Positions 45,098 through 54,684 of a stretch of DNA of 64,000 nucleotides are shown in pieces (within the stretch, counting starts at the first letter, position 1; each line of letters begins with the position of its first letter). The DNA is from an uncultured Thermoguttaceae bacterium (lineage in GTDB: Bacteria; Planctomycetota; Planctomycetia; Pirellulales; Thermoguttaceae), in the NCBI GenBank assembly GCA_937951625.1, contig CALFBP010000037.1, positions 35,796 through 99,795 on the forward strand, given 5' to 3'. Both the position numbers and the translations under genes were made by a program. The notes under the pieces were generated by a model. The model searched no databases. It was given only the letters and a program-made list of their open reading frames with translations, and had not been told where the DNA came from.

Positions 45098-46362
45098 CTT
45101 GGGGAATAGCCGCGATCTGGCTGGGATTGGCGCTGGTGGCCAGTCTGCTGGCGATCCGCTTCAAGATGAGCGTGGCCTTGGTCGAGATTCTCGTCGGAAT
45201 CGCCGCCGGGAATCTCGTCCTGCTTTTGGACCACTTCCGCGTCTTCGGCTTTCACTGGGAACTGAAACCCAACGAGTGGATCGGCTTTCTGGCTGGTTTC
45301 GGCAGCATCTTGCTGACGTTCATGGCGGGGGCTGAGATCGAGCCGGCGTTGCTTCGCAAACAGTTCAAGGCAACCTTCTCAATCGGAATCGCAGGCTTCG
45401 TGGGACCGTTCGTTGGTGCCACGCTGTACGCCTATTTCGTGAGCGGCTGGGATTGGAATGCGGCATTGATTTGCGGCATCGCCCTGTCCACCACCTCCGT
45501 GGCCGTGGTCTACGCCGTGATGGTCGAGACGGGCCTGAACGAGACCGAGCTGGGCAAGATCATCTTGGCCGCCTGCTTCATCAACGACCTCGGCACGGTG
45601 ATCGCGTTGGGAGTGTGTTTCGCCAGCTACAACTGGACGCTGGCCATGTTCGCGGCCATTACCGTGGTCGTCCTGTGGATCGCCCCGCGCTTTGTGGCCT
45701 GGTTCCTCAAGCGTTTTTCCTCGCACGTCAGCGAGCCGGGTGTCAAGTTCGTCTTCTTCATCCTATTTGTCCTTGGGGCGCTGGCCGCTTCGGCCAATAG
45801 CGAGGCCGTGCTGCCGGCCTACCTGGTGGGCCTCGTGCTGGCGGACGTGTTCGCGCGCCATCGGGACACGGTGCGGCGGCTGCGAACCACGGTCTTCGCC
45901 TTGCTCACCCCCTTCTATTTTCTCAACGCAGGCATGAAGGTCTACCTGCCCGCGTTGTGGGTTGGGTTGGGGCTGGTGGTCATCCTCTTAGTCGTCAAAA
46001 TGGCGACGAAGGTGATCGGCATCTGGCCGCTCACGCGAATGCTGGGATTCCCACTCCGCGAAGGCAACTACACCACGCTGCTGATGTCCACCGGCTTGAC
46101 CTTCGGCACGATCAGTGCGCTGTTCGGACTGACGCACGGTTACATCAATCAGGAGCAATACTCCATTCTCGTGACCGTGGTGATCGGCAGCGCGGTTGTG
46201 CCGACGATGATCGCCCAATCCTTCTTCCAGCCAGAAATCGAACCGCCGGTTGCGTTCCAAATCACCGCATCGGCCGCCCTGCCCCCTTCCTCGAAAGAAT
46301 CCGAAAAGCGGCAGGGATCGGTTTCCCAGTCCCAGGATTCGCAACGTGCCATGGATTCCTGA
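45088..46362 (+). CDS. Cation/proton antiporter (CPA2-type)
   Basis: A 424-residue membrane protein with about twelve hydrophobic segments, resembling Na+/H+ or K+/H+ antiporters of the NhaA-like/CPA2 group. The family core is ICGIALSTTSVAVVYAVMVE and LAACFINDLGTVIALGVCFA, where the Asn-Asp pair in INDLG corresponds to the ion-binding site. GAGGA lies 7 bases before the ATG. The start overlaps the kinase-like gene and a universal stress protein follows after 81 bases, so the three probably form a stress or ion-homeostasis unit. Ion specificity is not readable. Confidence 0.88.
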   Translation: MELTWGIAAIWLGLALVASLLAIRFKMSVALVEILVGIAAGNLVLLLDHFRVFGFHWELKPNEWIGFLAGFGSILLTFMAGAEIEPALLRKQFKATFSIGIAGFVGPFVGATLYAYFVSGWDWNAALICGIALSTTSVAVVYAVMVETGLNETELGKIILAACFINDLGTVIALGVCFASYNWTLAMFAAITVVVLWIAPRFVAWFLKRFSSHVSEPGVKFVFFILFVLGALAASANSEAVLPAYLVGLVLADVFARHRDTVRRLRTTVFALLTPFYFLNAGMKVYLPALWVGLGLVVILLVVKMATKVIGIWPLTRMLGFPLREGNYTTLLMSTGLTFGTISALFGLTHGYINQEQYSILVTVVIGSAVVPTMIAQSFFQPEIEPPVAFQITASAALPPSSKESEKRQGSVSQSQDSQRAMDS

Positions 46363-46443
46363 CACGCCCCAGCGATGGTTTCGCGCAGCGCCGCTTCAGA
46401 ACGATTTGCTCCGGTCTCTTGATCCAAGGAAACGAGGTGCACG

Positions 46444-46863
46444 ATGTTCGACAAAATCCTAGCGGCCATCGACGGTTCTCCGACCAGCGAAAAGGTCTTG
46501 GCCGCCGCCGTGGATCTGGCTGGTCGCTATCAGGCAGAACTCATCGCCTTGAGCGTCGCCGAAGTGCCGGAGGTCGTGGCGATGGTGGACGAAGTGGACG
46601 AAATGCGGCAAAGCGCCGAGGACTACTTCCGCCAAATTGGCGAGGCGGCCGTGGCCTATGCCCGCAGCCGTGGCGTGAGGCTCCGCAGCGTGGTCCTGCG
46701 TGGTCATGCGGCCAACGAAATCCTCCGCTTCGCCGAGGCCGAGGCGGTCCAATTGATCGTGCTCGGACGTCAAGGTCACTCCCGCGTGGCGCGGTTCTTC
46801 CTGGGCAGCACCACCGACCGCGTCAGCGAGCATAGCCACTGCACCGTCATGATTGTCAAATGA
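46444..46863 (+). CDS. Universal stress protein (UspA family)
   Basis: A 139-residue Rossmann-like protein. The start FDKILAAIDGSPTSEKVLAA is the family opening with an Asp that contacts nucleotide. GRQGHSRVARFFLGSTTD fits the ATP-binding pattern G-x2-G-x9-G-S. It probably binds ATP and signals stress or energy state. GAGG lies about 6 bases before the ATG. It lies downstream of the antiporter, a linkage common for Usp proteins that regulate transporters. Confidence 0.92.
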   Translation: MFDKILAAIDGSPTSEKVLAAAVDLAGRYQAELIALSVAEVPEVVAMVDEVDEMRQSAEDYFRQIGEAAVAYARSRGVRLRSVVLRGHAANEILRFAEAEAVQLIVLGRQGHSRVARFFLGSTTDRVSEHSHCTVMIVK

Positions 46864-47150
46864 CTCGCGGGGGTCCTTATGGCTAGGCAATCGGGGTGAT
46901 TGCGTAAAGATCGAAGCCGATGGCCACTCGCGACGATCCACGTCAATGGTGGACCACGGCTGGTCTTCCGCAAACCATGCGAATCGCCTACAATGCCGCT
47001 TTTGCTGTTTCGACGCGGTTCCTGTCGTAGCGAGGGGGGAACTGCCGACACCGATCCGCACAAAGGATCGGACGTCGTAGGGCGATCATGTGTTGCCCCA
47101 CGCTTGCTGCTCTCGCACGGAAGTGACTCCCAAATCCTGGATCGTCATCC

Positions 47151-48917
47151 ATGCGTTGGTCCCAAACCCTGATTCCGACGATGAAGGAAACGCCCGAGGG
47201 GGCGGAGATTCCCAGTCACGTGCTGATGCTCCGGGCCGGACTGATCGGCCAGTTGATGGCCGGGGCCTATACGTATCTCCCGCTCGGGCTGCGGGCCTTG
47301 CGCAAGGCGGAGCAGATCATCCGTGAGGAGATGGATGCCGCTGGCGCGATCGAGATTCTGATGCCAGCCCTGACGCCCCTCAGCCTTTGGGAACAGACCG
47401 GCCGCGTGGAGGCGTTTGGCGACGTGTTGATCCAGTTCAGCGTCCGCCGGGCCAATCGCAAGGTACAAATGGCCCTCGGACCCACGCACGAAGAGGTCGT
47501 CACCGACCTCGTTGCCCGGCACGTCTCCAGTTACCGCCAAATGCCGATCACGCTGTACCAGATTCAGACCAAGTTCCGCAATGAGGAGCGGCCGCGGTTT
47601 GGTGTCCTCCGCACCAGCGAGTTTTTGATGAAGGATGCTTACAGTTTCGATACTTCGCTCGAGGCCCTAGGCCAAAGTTACGACAAGATGTATGCGGCCT
47701 ATTGCAGGATTTTCAGCCGGTGCGGCTTGAACTACCTGGCCGTGGAGGCGGAGAGCGGGCCGATCGGCGGCGACGCCAGCCACGAATTCATGGTGCCCGC
47801 CGAGAATGGCGAAGACATGGTCGTCCACTGCCGCGACTGCGGCTACGCGGCGAATCTGGAGCGGGCCGAGATTGGACCTGTCGGCGACGTCTCCAACCCA
47901 CCTCCCCCCCAGCCGCTCCGCAGGGTTGATACCCCCGGCGCGACGACCATCGAACAGGTCAGCCGGTTTCTCGGCTGCCGCCCCGCGGACATGATCAAGA
48001 CATTGATCTATACCGCGGATAACCGGCCGATCGCCGTTTTGATCCGGGGCGACCACGACGCCAACGAGGCCAAGATTCGCCGGGCCGTAGGCGCTCAAAA
48101 GATCGCCTTGGCCGAGCCGCGGGTAATCGAGGAAGTCACCGGCGCTCCGGTGGGCTTTGCCGGCCCGGTCGGTCTGAAACAGCCGATTCCGCTTTTTGCC
48201 GATCGGGCGATCCAGTTTGTCCACAACGGGGTTGCGGGCGCGAACGCGGCCGACGCCCACTTGACGGGTGTAACACTCGGCCGCGATTTTCACGTCGATC
48301 AGTTCTATGACCTCCGCAATGCCGTGGATGGCGATCCGTGCCCCAAGTGCAGCTCGAAATTGGCGATTCGCCACGCCATCGAGGTCGGCCATGTATTCAA
48401 ACTCGGCACCAAGTACTCCGAGGCCCTCGCCGCGCGGTTCCTCGACGACAAGGAGCAGTTGCGTCCGATCATCATGGGCTGCTACGGGATCGGTGTGAAC
48501 CGAATCCTCGCTTCGCTGATCGAGACCACCCATGACGCCAATGGCATCGTCTGGCCCGTGGCCTTGGCCCCTTACGAAGTGGTCCTTGTGCCGGTCAACG
48601 TCATGGACGAGCCGACCCGAAAGGCCGCCACCGAATTGCACGACGCACTCCAGTCGGCGGGCATTGACGTCTTGCTCGACGACCGCGACCAGCGGGCGGG
48701 GGTCAAGTTCAAGGACGCAGACCTGATCGGCTTTCCGCTCCGCGTGGTCCTTGGCGAGCGGGGCCTGAAACAGGGCAAGATCGAAATCAAATGGCGCTGG
48801 GAGGACCAGGCCCAAATGATTGATTTGGACGAAGCCGCGGAGACGATCGCCGCCTTGATTCGCCGAGAGCGTCAGACTGGCGAGCGGTTCGCCGCATCGG
48901 CATCAAGGCAGGCCTGA
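47151..48917 (+). CDS. proS: Prolyl-tRNA synthetase
   Basis: A 588-residue class II aminoacyl-tRNA synthetase of the bacterial type. It opens [20 protein letters not shown], followed by [20 protein letters not shown]. Motif 2 is in [20 protein letters not shown]. The inserted editing domain (about 225-380) contains [20 protein letters not shown] and resembles YbaK, removing mischarged alanine. Motif 3 is in [20 protein letters not shown], and the anticodon domain follows to the end. Length is normal. It stands alone with a 287-base upstream gap. Confidence 0.96.
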   Translation: MRWSQTLIPTMKETPEGAEIPSHVLMLRAGLIGQLMAGAYTYLPLGLRALRKAEQIIREEMDAAGAIEILMPALTPLSLWEQTGRVEAFGDVLIQFSVRRANRKVQMALGPTHEEVVTDLVARHVSSYRQMPITLYQIQTKFRNEERPRFGVLRTSEFLMKDAYSFDTSLEALGQSYDKMYAAYCRIFSRCGLNYLAVEAESGPIGGDASHEFMVPAENGEDMVVHCRDCGYAANLERAEIGPVGDVSNPPPPQPLRRVDTPGATTIEQVSRFLGCRPADMIKTLIYTADNRPIAVLIRGDHDANEAKIRRAVGAQKIALAEPRVIEEVTGAPVGFAGPVGLKQPIPLFADRAIQFVHNGVAGANAADAHLTGVTLGRDFHVDQFYDLRNAVDGDPCPKCSSKLAIRHAIEVGHVFKLGTKYSEALAARFLDDKEQLRPIIMGCYGIGVNRILASLIETTHDANGIVWPVALAPYEVVLVPVNVMDEPTRKAATELHDALQSAGIDVLLDDRDQRAGVKFKDADLIGFPLRVVLGERGLKQGKIEIKWRWEDQAQMIDLDEAAETIAALIRRERQTGERFAASASRQA

Positions 48918-49293
48918 GGCGATCGATCGCCCAACGCCGCGTCAAAAGCAGAATCGGCTTGGCCGCCGGTTCCCTTTTGCCTGACTTGCCTTACTTGCTT
49001 GACCAGCAACTTGTCCAACGACCCTTCTTATTTTCTCCGTCTTTACCAGTGCGACTGTGTAAGGCGGGAAATGGGGTGGGGTTCGGATGGCATGTATCCT
49101 TTGACAAAACTCACCGCCTCTTGCCTGTCGTGCCACCCTGCCCTGCAATGCTGAATTAGCAGTTTTTCACCGTTCAAACGGAGCGTGCGGCTTGTCTCCG
49201 GTGCAGCTAGCGGCTGAGGAGATGGTATCCAACAGGGAGGCTTTGCGTTGGAGCAAGGCTCTGAGACTCGTGTGGCCGCACGACCGCGAGGAG
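48918..49293. other. Convergent intergenic region after proS
   Basis: This 376-base gap lies between the ends of proS and the site-2 protease gene. A perfect 14-base palindrome GGCGATCGATCGCC (48918-48931) directly follows the proS stop codon. No T-run follows it, so it is not a classic terminator. A T-loop-like GTTCAAAC near 49172 lacks the rest of a tRNA. Confidence 0.45.
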
Positions 49294-50439
49294 TTACGCC
49301 CCAGTGCGAGCCAGGTCGGACCCGTTGTCTCGACGGACCCAGCGGTCATCGTCCGAGGGCGGCAAGAGGGGGCGTCGCCGCGGCGGCTCGGTCTCCTCTT
49401 GAATCGGCTGGTCGAGCTCAGGAACTTCCAGGCCCGGGAAAGGATTGGGCGTGAACCCTAGCGGCAAGAACCCCAACATCGCCCAGCCCAAGACAACGCG
49501 GAGTTTCCCCAGCGCGACGCTGTCGTTGCTCGTGGGCGGGTGTTTGGGACCCATTAGAATCAAAAGCAGCAGCATCAGCCACCAGCCGAACAACCCGAAC
49601 CACACGGTCGCCACCACAGCGGCCAAAAGGAGCGTGGTGGCGATGGTATGGGCGCGGCGGCGAAACAAGGCATACAAGATATGTCCGCCGTCGAGCTGGC
49701 CGATAGGAATCAGATTCAGCGCGGTGATCAGCAACCCCACCCAGCCCGCAAAGGCCATGGGACCAATTACAATGTCGAAGCCCTCAGGTCGCGGTCCGAA
49801 CACTAACAAGCTCAGCCACTGAAACAAGAGCGGTTCGCCAAACACGTAAGGATTGCCGGGCTCCAGGGCCACCGGCGGCAGCGGCGCAAGCTGCGACCAA
49901 CCGAACTGAAGGCCGAGAACGCAAAAAATCAACGTGGGAACGAGGCCAGCGATCGGCCCGGTAACGCCGATGTCGAACAGCGCCCGCCGGTCGGCCACAC
50001 GCGAATCCATGGCGATCACCGCTCCCAAGGTGCCGATGGGCGTAAACGGCATGGGTAAGAAGATCGGTAGGCTCGTGCGAACGCCATAACGCCGTGCCTG
50101 AAGGAAATGCCCCATCTCGTGACAGCCCAGGATCGTCATCACGCAAACGCTGTAGATCAGGGCCTTGGGCACGTACCAGTGTCGGAAAATCAAGTGGACG
50201 GCCTCTCGAAAAGGGTGATTCAACACCCCGAGGAAGACCCATTCGTTGTAGAACGCATACCCAAAATACGTGCTGAAACACGTGGCCAGGAACAGCACCA
50301 GAGGTAGACCCCAGCGTCGCCGAGGCCGGGCGTACTCGGTATAAACCGGCGCAAGCACAGGGGGCCGCAAGTCCTCGCCGAAAAAGGCTCCAGCCGGGGG
50401 AGGAGGGAACTTGGAGAGGGGATCATCGGTTTCGTTCAT
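49294..50439 (-). CDS. Site-2-type intramembrane metalloprotease (M50 family)
   Basis: A 381-residue membrane protein with HEMGH at residues 107-111 in the second hydrophobic region and IGQLDGGH near residue 260, the two zinc-ligand motifs of site-2 proteases. The order of segments, with YGVRTSLPIFLPMPFTPIGT after HEMGH, fits the group including FtsH-independent planctomycete M50 peptidases and plant EGY proteases. It would cleave membrane proteins, often to release anti-sigma factors. The C-terminal tail is charged and Pro-rich. ATG at 50439 is chosen although no ribosome-binding site is visible; the longer frame starts at TTG. It diverges from the NCS2 gene by 127 bases. Confidence 0.88.
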   Translation of the reverse strand: MNETDDPLSKFPPPPAGAFFGEDLRPPVLAPVYTEYARPRRRWGLPLVLFLATCFSTYFGYAFYNEWVFLGVLNHPFREAVHLIFRHWYVPKALIYSVCVMTILGCHEMGHFLQARRYGVRTSLPIFLPMPFTPIGTLGAVIAMDSRVADRRALFDIGVTGPIAGLVPTLIFCVLGLQFGWSQLAPLPPVALEPGNPYVFGEPLLFQWLSLLVFGPRPEGFDIVIGPMAFAGWVGLLITALNLIPIGQLDGGHILYALFRRRAHTIATTLLLAAVVATVWFGLFGWWLMLLLLILMGPKHPPTSNDSVALGKLRVVLGWAMLGFLPLGFTPNPFPGLEVPELDQPIQEETEPPRRRPLLPPSDDDRWVRRDNGSDLARTGA

Positions 50440-50566
50440 GGTTGTTCGTATTCTAATAGGCCCAAGCTGTCTGGACAAATCCCCTCTTGATGACGGAGGC
50501 GTTCGGGTTTAACGTGGGGGCTGTCTGGCGTCGACCGATCTCCGACTTCCAGCGGGAAACAGGGCC

Positions 50567-52018
50567 ATGCTCGATCGCTTCTTCGGCCTGACCGAAAACA
50601 GGACGAGCGTTCGCACCGAGCTTTTGGCCGGGCTGACGACGTTCTTGACCATGGCGTACATCATTTTCGTGCAACCCGCGGTGCTGACCCATGGCGTGGG
50701 TGGCGAGCCGACGGGCATGGATTTCGGTGCAGTGACCACCGCCACCTGCCTCTCGGCGGCCTTGGCCACCGCGATCATGGCCCTCTACGCAAAGTATCCC
50801 ATCGCCCAGGCCCCTGGCATGGGCGAGAACTTCTTTTTCACCCTCACCGTCATTCCCGCCGCCGCGGCCATGCTCGAGCACGAGGCCCAGGCCGGCGGCG
50901 CCGTGGCGGGGACCTCGGCCTGGCAGGTCGCCTTGGGAGTGGTGTTCGTCTCGGGAGTGCTGTTTCTGCTCCTGACGTTGCTCGGCTTGCGGCAGGTACT
51001 TTTGGATTCGATCAGTCCCAGCATGCGGCACGCGATCGCCGTCGGCATCGGGCTGTTCATCGCCTTCATCGGCGTGCGCAACACGGGACTGATTCATCTG
51101 AGTCCCGCCGGCCCGAGCTTGAATCCCCATTTCGCCTCGCCCGACTTGATCGTGTTCTTCTTCGGGCTGTTGCTCACGGGCGGGTTGATCGCGTTGGGCA
51201 TGCGCGGGGCGATCTTCTGGGGCATTCTCGCCGCCACGTTGGTTTCCGTCGCCCTGCACTTCGGCCTGAGCCATGCCCCGGAGGCGATCGCCAAGTCGGA
51301 CCTGGTGGCCCAGTCTGGTCTGGTCAAGAACTTCAAAGTTGCCACGGAGGTCGTTTCGCAACCTCCCTCGATGGCCCCCACGTTTTTGAAAATGGACCTG
51401 ACCCGCGCCGTTTCCTGGCCCATGATCCCCTTCGTGTTGATCTTCCTATTCATGGTGGTTTTCGACACCTTAGGCACCCTGGTCGGGGTGGCGGAGCGGG
51501 CCGGGTTCATCCACGACGACAAACTGCCACGGGCGAACGAGGCCTTTCTGTCTGACGCCTTGGGCACCGTCGTGGGCGCCGCCTTCGGCACCAGCACGGT
51601 GACGAGCTTCATCGAGAGCACCGCGGGCGTTGAACAAGGCGGGCGCACGGGACTGACGGCCCTGACCGCGGCGGTGCTGTTCGTGCTGGCTTTGTTCTTC
51701 AGTCCGGTGATCGCCATGGTGGGCAGCTACGCCCCGATCACCGCCCCCGCCTTGGTGATCGTAGGCTCAATGATGATGCAGAGCGTCACCAAGATTCAAT
51801 GGACGGACTACGCCGAAGCCTTGCCGGCGTTTTTGATCATCGTGGGCATCCCGTTGAGCTATTCCATCGCCGATGGCTTGGCTTTGGGCTTCATCAGCTA
51901 CCCGATCATCAAGCTGCTTGCCGGGCGCGGCCGCGAAGTCAAATGGCTGATGTACTTGATCGCCGCCGTGCTGCTGGCGTATTTTATTGCCGTTCGGGCG
52001 AACGCGGCGCCATGGTGA
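50567..52018 (+). CDS. NCS2-family purine permease (AzgA-like)
   Basis: A 483-residue polytopic transporter for guanine, hypoxanthine or adenine uptake driven by protons. LDRFFGLTENRTSVRTELLA, LTTFLTMAYIIFVQPAVLT and APGMGENFFFTLTVIPAAAA are signature segments of the AzgA/NCS2 group. VFDTLGTLVGVAERAGFIHD and FGTSTVTSFIESTAGVEQGG are the conserved substrate-site loops. Length matches the family. Purine genes purL and purQ are about 25 kb away, so no local pathway link exists. Two exported oxidoreductases follow on the same strand, after 30 bases. Confidence 0.93.
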   Translation: MLDRFFGLTENRTSVRTELLAGLTTFLTMAYIIFVQPAVLTHGVGGEPTGMDFGAVTTATCLSAALATAIMALYAKYPIAQAPGMGENFFFTLTVIPAAAAMLEHEAQAGGAVAGTSAWQVALGVVFVSGVLFLLLTLLGLRQVLLDSISPSMRHAIAVGIGLFIAFIGVRNTGLIHLSPAGPSLNPHFASPDLIVFFFGLLLTGGLIALGMRGAIFWGILAATLVSVALHFGLSHAPEAIAKSDLVAQSGLVKNFKVATEVVSQPPSMAPTFLKMDLTRAVSWPMIPFVLIFLFMVVFDTLGTLVGVAERAGFIHDDKLPRANEAFLSDALGTVVGAAFGTSTVTSFIESTAGVEQGGRTGLTALTAAVLFVLALFFSPVIAMVGSYAPITAPALVIVGSMMMQSVTKIQWTDYAEALPAFLIIVGIPLSYSIADGLALGFISYPIIKLLAGRGREVKWLMYLIAAVLLAYFIAVRANAAPW

Positions 52019-52048
52019 AGGAACAAGCGAGCCAACGGAGGAAAAGAC

Positions 52049-53329
52049 ATGGCCAGGACGGATCGTTCAACCACGCACGAGGCGTGGCGGGGCAGGATTT
52101 CGCGACGCGCGTTTCTGGAACTCTCCGGGACGGCCGCCGCGAGGCTCGCCGCCGTAGGCGCTGCGTTGGGCTATGTCGGTCGAGCTTATCCGGCCGAAAG
52201 CAATAAGAAAATCCGCCTCGGCGTAGTGGGCGGCGGTTTCGGGGCCACGTTCCATTGGCACGAACACCCCAATTGCGTGGTGACCGGGGTCACCGATCTT
52301 TTCCCCGCTCGGCGCGAGACCTTGAAAAACCGCTACCGCTGCGACAAGGTCTACGATTCCTTGGAAATCATGCTCAAGGAGGCCAAGGATATCGACGCCG
52401 TGGCCATCTTCTCCGGCGCGCCGGACCACGCCAAGCACGTCACGATGTGCATGGAGCGGGGATGGCACGTTGTCTCCGCCGTGCCAGCGTGCATGACCCT
52501 CGACGAGGCCGCCATGCTCAAGGAGGTCAAGGAAAAGACCGGCGCAAGATACATGATGGCCGAATCGAGCTACTACAATCAGGAGTGCATCTATGCACGG
52601 AACCTGTTCCGCGCCGGTGGCTTCGGCGAGCTGTTCTATTCTGAGACTGAGTATTACCACCAACTGTTCGATCTGGCGAAAGTACTCACCGATAAAGGGC
52701 AACTCTGTTACGATCCCGGCGGGAAGCGTTCCTGGCGCTGGGGGCTCCCGCCGATGCTCTATGCCACACATTCGACCGGCTATCTGGTGGGCGTCACCAA
52801 GGAGCGGATCACCAAGGTCTCGTGTCTCGGTTGGCGGGGCTCGAGCAAGGAAATCCGCGAGAACCCGATTGTCGCCGACAACGTGTATGGCAATCCGTTT
52901 TGGTGCCAGGCCTCGATCATGGCGACCAACCAAGGTCACATGACGCGGACCAACGTGTTTTGGATTTGCGTGGCTGGGGGCGAACGGGCCCAATGGTTCG
53001 GCGACCAGGCCACGCTTTACATGTCGAATTGGGGTATCCACGGCCCAGTGGAACACAGCCGCGCCAAGGGCGCCCAGCCGGTCACCGTGCCTGAGTATTG
53101 GAAAAGCGAGATGTTGCCCGAGCCGATGCGCCATCCCTCCGGCCACGGCGGTTCCGCGGTCTTCATTTCCGCCGAGTTCATCAATGCCTTGATCGAGGAC
53201 CGCGAACCGGAGATCGACCTCTACGAGTCGCTGGCCATGACCGTGCCGGGCATCGTCGCCCATCAGTCGGCCTTGAAGGGCGGCGAGCAGCTCGAGGTGC
53301 CGCAATTCGACCCGCCAAAGAAGGCATAG
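52049..53329 (+). CDS. Tat-exported Gfo/Idh/MocA oxidoreductase, copy 1
   Basis: A 426-residue protein with a twin-arginine signal (ISRRAFLELSGTAAARLAAV), followed by a Gfo/Idh/MocA Rossmann domain: IRLGVVGGGFGATFHWHEHP binds NAD(P), and DIDAVAIFSGAPDHAKHVTM with GWHVVSAVPACMTLDEAAML follows. The C-terminal alpha/beta domain ends EINALIEDREPEID-like (FINALIEDREPEIDLYESLA). Substrates of this group are usually sugars or inositols. Export by Tat with bound cofactor is characteristic of planctomycete members. GGAGG lies 8 bases before the ATG. A paralogue follows after 13 bases. Confidence 0.9.
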   Translation: MARTDRSTTHEAWRGRISRRAFLELSGTAAARLAAVGAALGYVGRAYPAESNKKIRLGVVGGGFGATFHWHEHPNCVVTGVTDLFPARRETLKNRYRCDKVYDSLEIMLKEAKDIDAVAIFSGAPDHAKHVTMCMERGWHVVSAVPACMTLDEAAMLKEVKEKTGARYMMAESSYYNQECIYARNLFRAGGFGELFYSETEYYHQLFDLAKVLTDKGQLCYDPGGKRSWRWGLPPMLYATHSTGYLVGVTKERITKVSCLGWRGSSKEIRENPIVADNVYGNPFWCQASIMATNQGHMTRTNVFWICVAGGERAQWFGDQATLYMSNWGIHGPVEHSRAKGAQPVTVPEYWKSEMLPEPMRHPSGHGGSAVFISAEFINALIEDREPEIDLYESLAMTVPGIVAHQSALKGGEQLEVPQFDPPKKA

Positions 53330-53342
53330 CGAGGGACCCCGA

Positions 53343-54572
53343 ATGAACACGGAAGACAGGACAGTTCACTTGAACATGGAATTGTCGAGCAAGGCCGCGG
53401 CGTGCCTAGCCGCGGCGGGGGCTGCGTTAGGCATGGTCGGCAGGGCGTATCCCGCAGAAAACCAAAAGAAGATTCGCCTGGCCGTCGTAGGCGGCGGATT
53501 CGGGGCCACCTTTCACTGGCACGAACACCCCAACTGCGTGGTCACGGCCGTGACCGACCTCTATCCGGGCCGCCGCAAGGCCCTTCAGGCCCGCTACCAG
53601 TGCGACAACGTCTATGAATCGTTGGAGGTCATGGTTGAAAAAGCCAAGGACATCGACGCCGTGGCGATCTTCTCGGGCGCCCCGGACCACGCCCGCCATA
53701 CGAAACTGTGCATGGAACGCGGCTGGCACGTGGTCTCGGCCGTTCCCGCCTGCGTGTCACTCGACGAAGCCGCCATGCTCCAAGAGGTGAAGGAGAAGAC
53801 GGGGCTGAAGTACATGATGGCCGAGTCGAGCTACTATCGGCAGGAGTGTATCTTCGCGCGGAACATGTATCGGGCGGGTGGATTCGGCGAGTTGTTCTCC
53901 TTCGAGGCCGAGTACTACCACGACGTTCGGGACAACACCACGCCCGGCACGTTGGGCTTCAATCCCGACGGCTCCCGATCCTGGCGCTGGGGCTTTCCGC
54001 CCATGTGGTATCCCACGCACTCCTTGGGCTTCGTCACCGGCGTGACCAAGGAACGGATCACGAAGGTTTCGTGCCTGGGATGGGGCGGTACGAGCCCGGA
54101 TATCCGCCGTCACCCCTACCGCCGCGAAAACGCTTACAAGAACCCCTTCTTTTGCCAAAGCGCTATGATGCTCACCGACCAGGGCCATCTGTGCCGCGTG
54201 AACGAGTTTCGTTACTGCGTCCCCTACGGCGAGCGGGCCCAATGGTTCGGCGACCAAGCCACGCTCTACATGGCGGTCGGCGGTGTCCACGGCAATGTCG
54301 TCAACCGCAAAGGACAAGGCGCCAAGCCCGTCGCCGTGCCCGACTATTGGAAGTCCGACATGCTGCCTGAACCCATGCGTCACGCGTCAGGACACGGCGG
54401 CTCGGCGGTGTTCATCTCGGCCGAGTTCATCAATGCCCTGATCGAGGACCGGGAGCCGGAAATCGACCTCTATGAGTCGCTGGCCATGACCGTGCCGGGC
54501 ATCGTGGCTCACGAGTCTTCGCTGAAAGGCGGTGAGCAACTCACCGTCCCTCAATTCGTCAAGAAGGGCTGA
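53343..54572 (+). CDS. Gfo/Idh/MocA oxidoreductase, copy 2
   Basis: A 409-residue paralogue of the preceding gene. The Rossmann start IRLAVVGGGFGATFHWHEHP and the C-terminal EPMRHASGHGGSAVFISAEF are almost identical to copy 1; the middle differs, for example TTPGTLGFNPDGSRSWRWGF. The N-terminal hydrophobic segment (AAACLAAAGAALGMVGRAYP) is conserved but the twin arginines are absent: MNTEDRTVHLNMELSSKA replaces SRRAFLEL. Export may therefore fail or use the Sec route. GAGGG lies before the ATG. The tandem arrangement points to local gene duplication. Confidence 0.88.
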   Translation: MNTEDRTVHLNMELSSKAAACLAAAGAALGMVGRAYPAENQKKIRLAVVGGGFGATFHWHEHPNCVVTAVTDLYPGRRKALQARYQCDNVYESLEVMVEKAKDIDAVAIFSGAPDHARHTKLCMERGWHVVSAVPACVSLDEAAMLQEVKEKTGLKYMMAESSYYRQECIFARNMYRAGGFGELFSFEAEYYHDVRDNTTPGTLGFNPDGSRSWRWGFPPMWYPTHSLGFVTGVTKERITKVSCLGWGGTSPDIRRHPYRRENAYKNPFFCQSAMMLTDQGHLCRVNEFRYCVPYGERAQWFGDQATLYMAVGGVHGNVVNRKGQGAKPVAVPDYWKSDMLPEPMRHASGHGGSAVFISAEFINALIEDREPEIDLYESLAMTVPGIVAHESSLKGGEQLTVPQFVKKG

Positions 54573-54684
54573 ACTTTTGACCCTCTGTCTGGCGGCTTCG
54601 CAAGACGGTGTGGGGGTTTTGCAGCGTGATGAACTCGGGCAAGACAACGGGGGGAGGTCGATTCAGGCCGAGGCGACGGCCCGC

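Noticed and set aside
49165..49190. T-loop-like GTTCAAAC in the gap after proS
   Set aside because: No five-base T-stem, acceptor stem or CCA end could be built around it.
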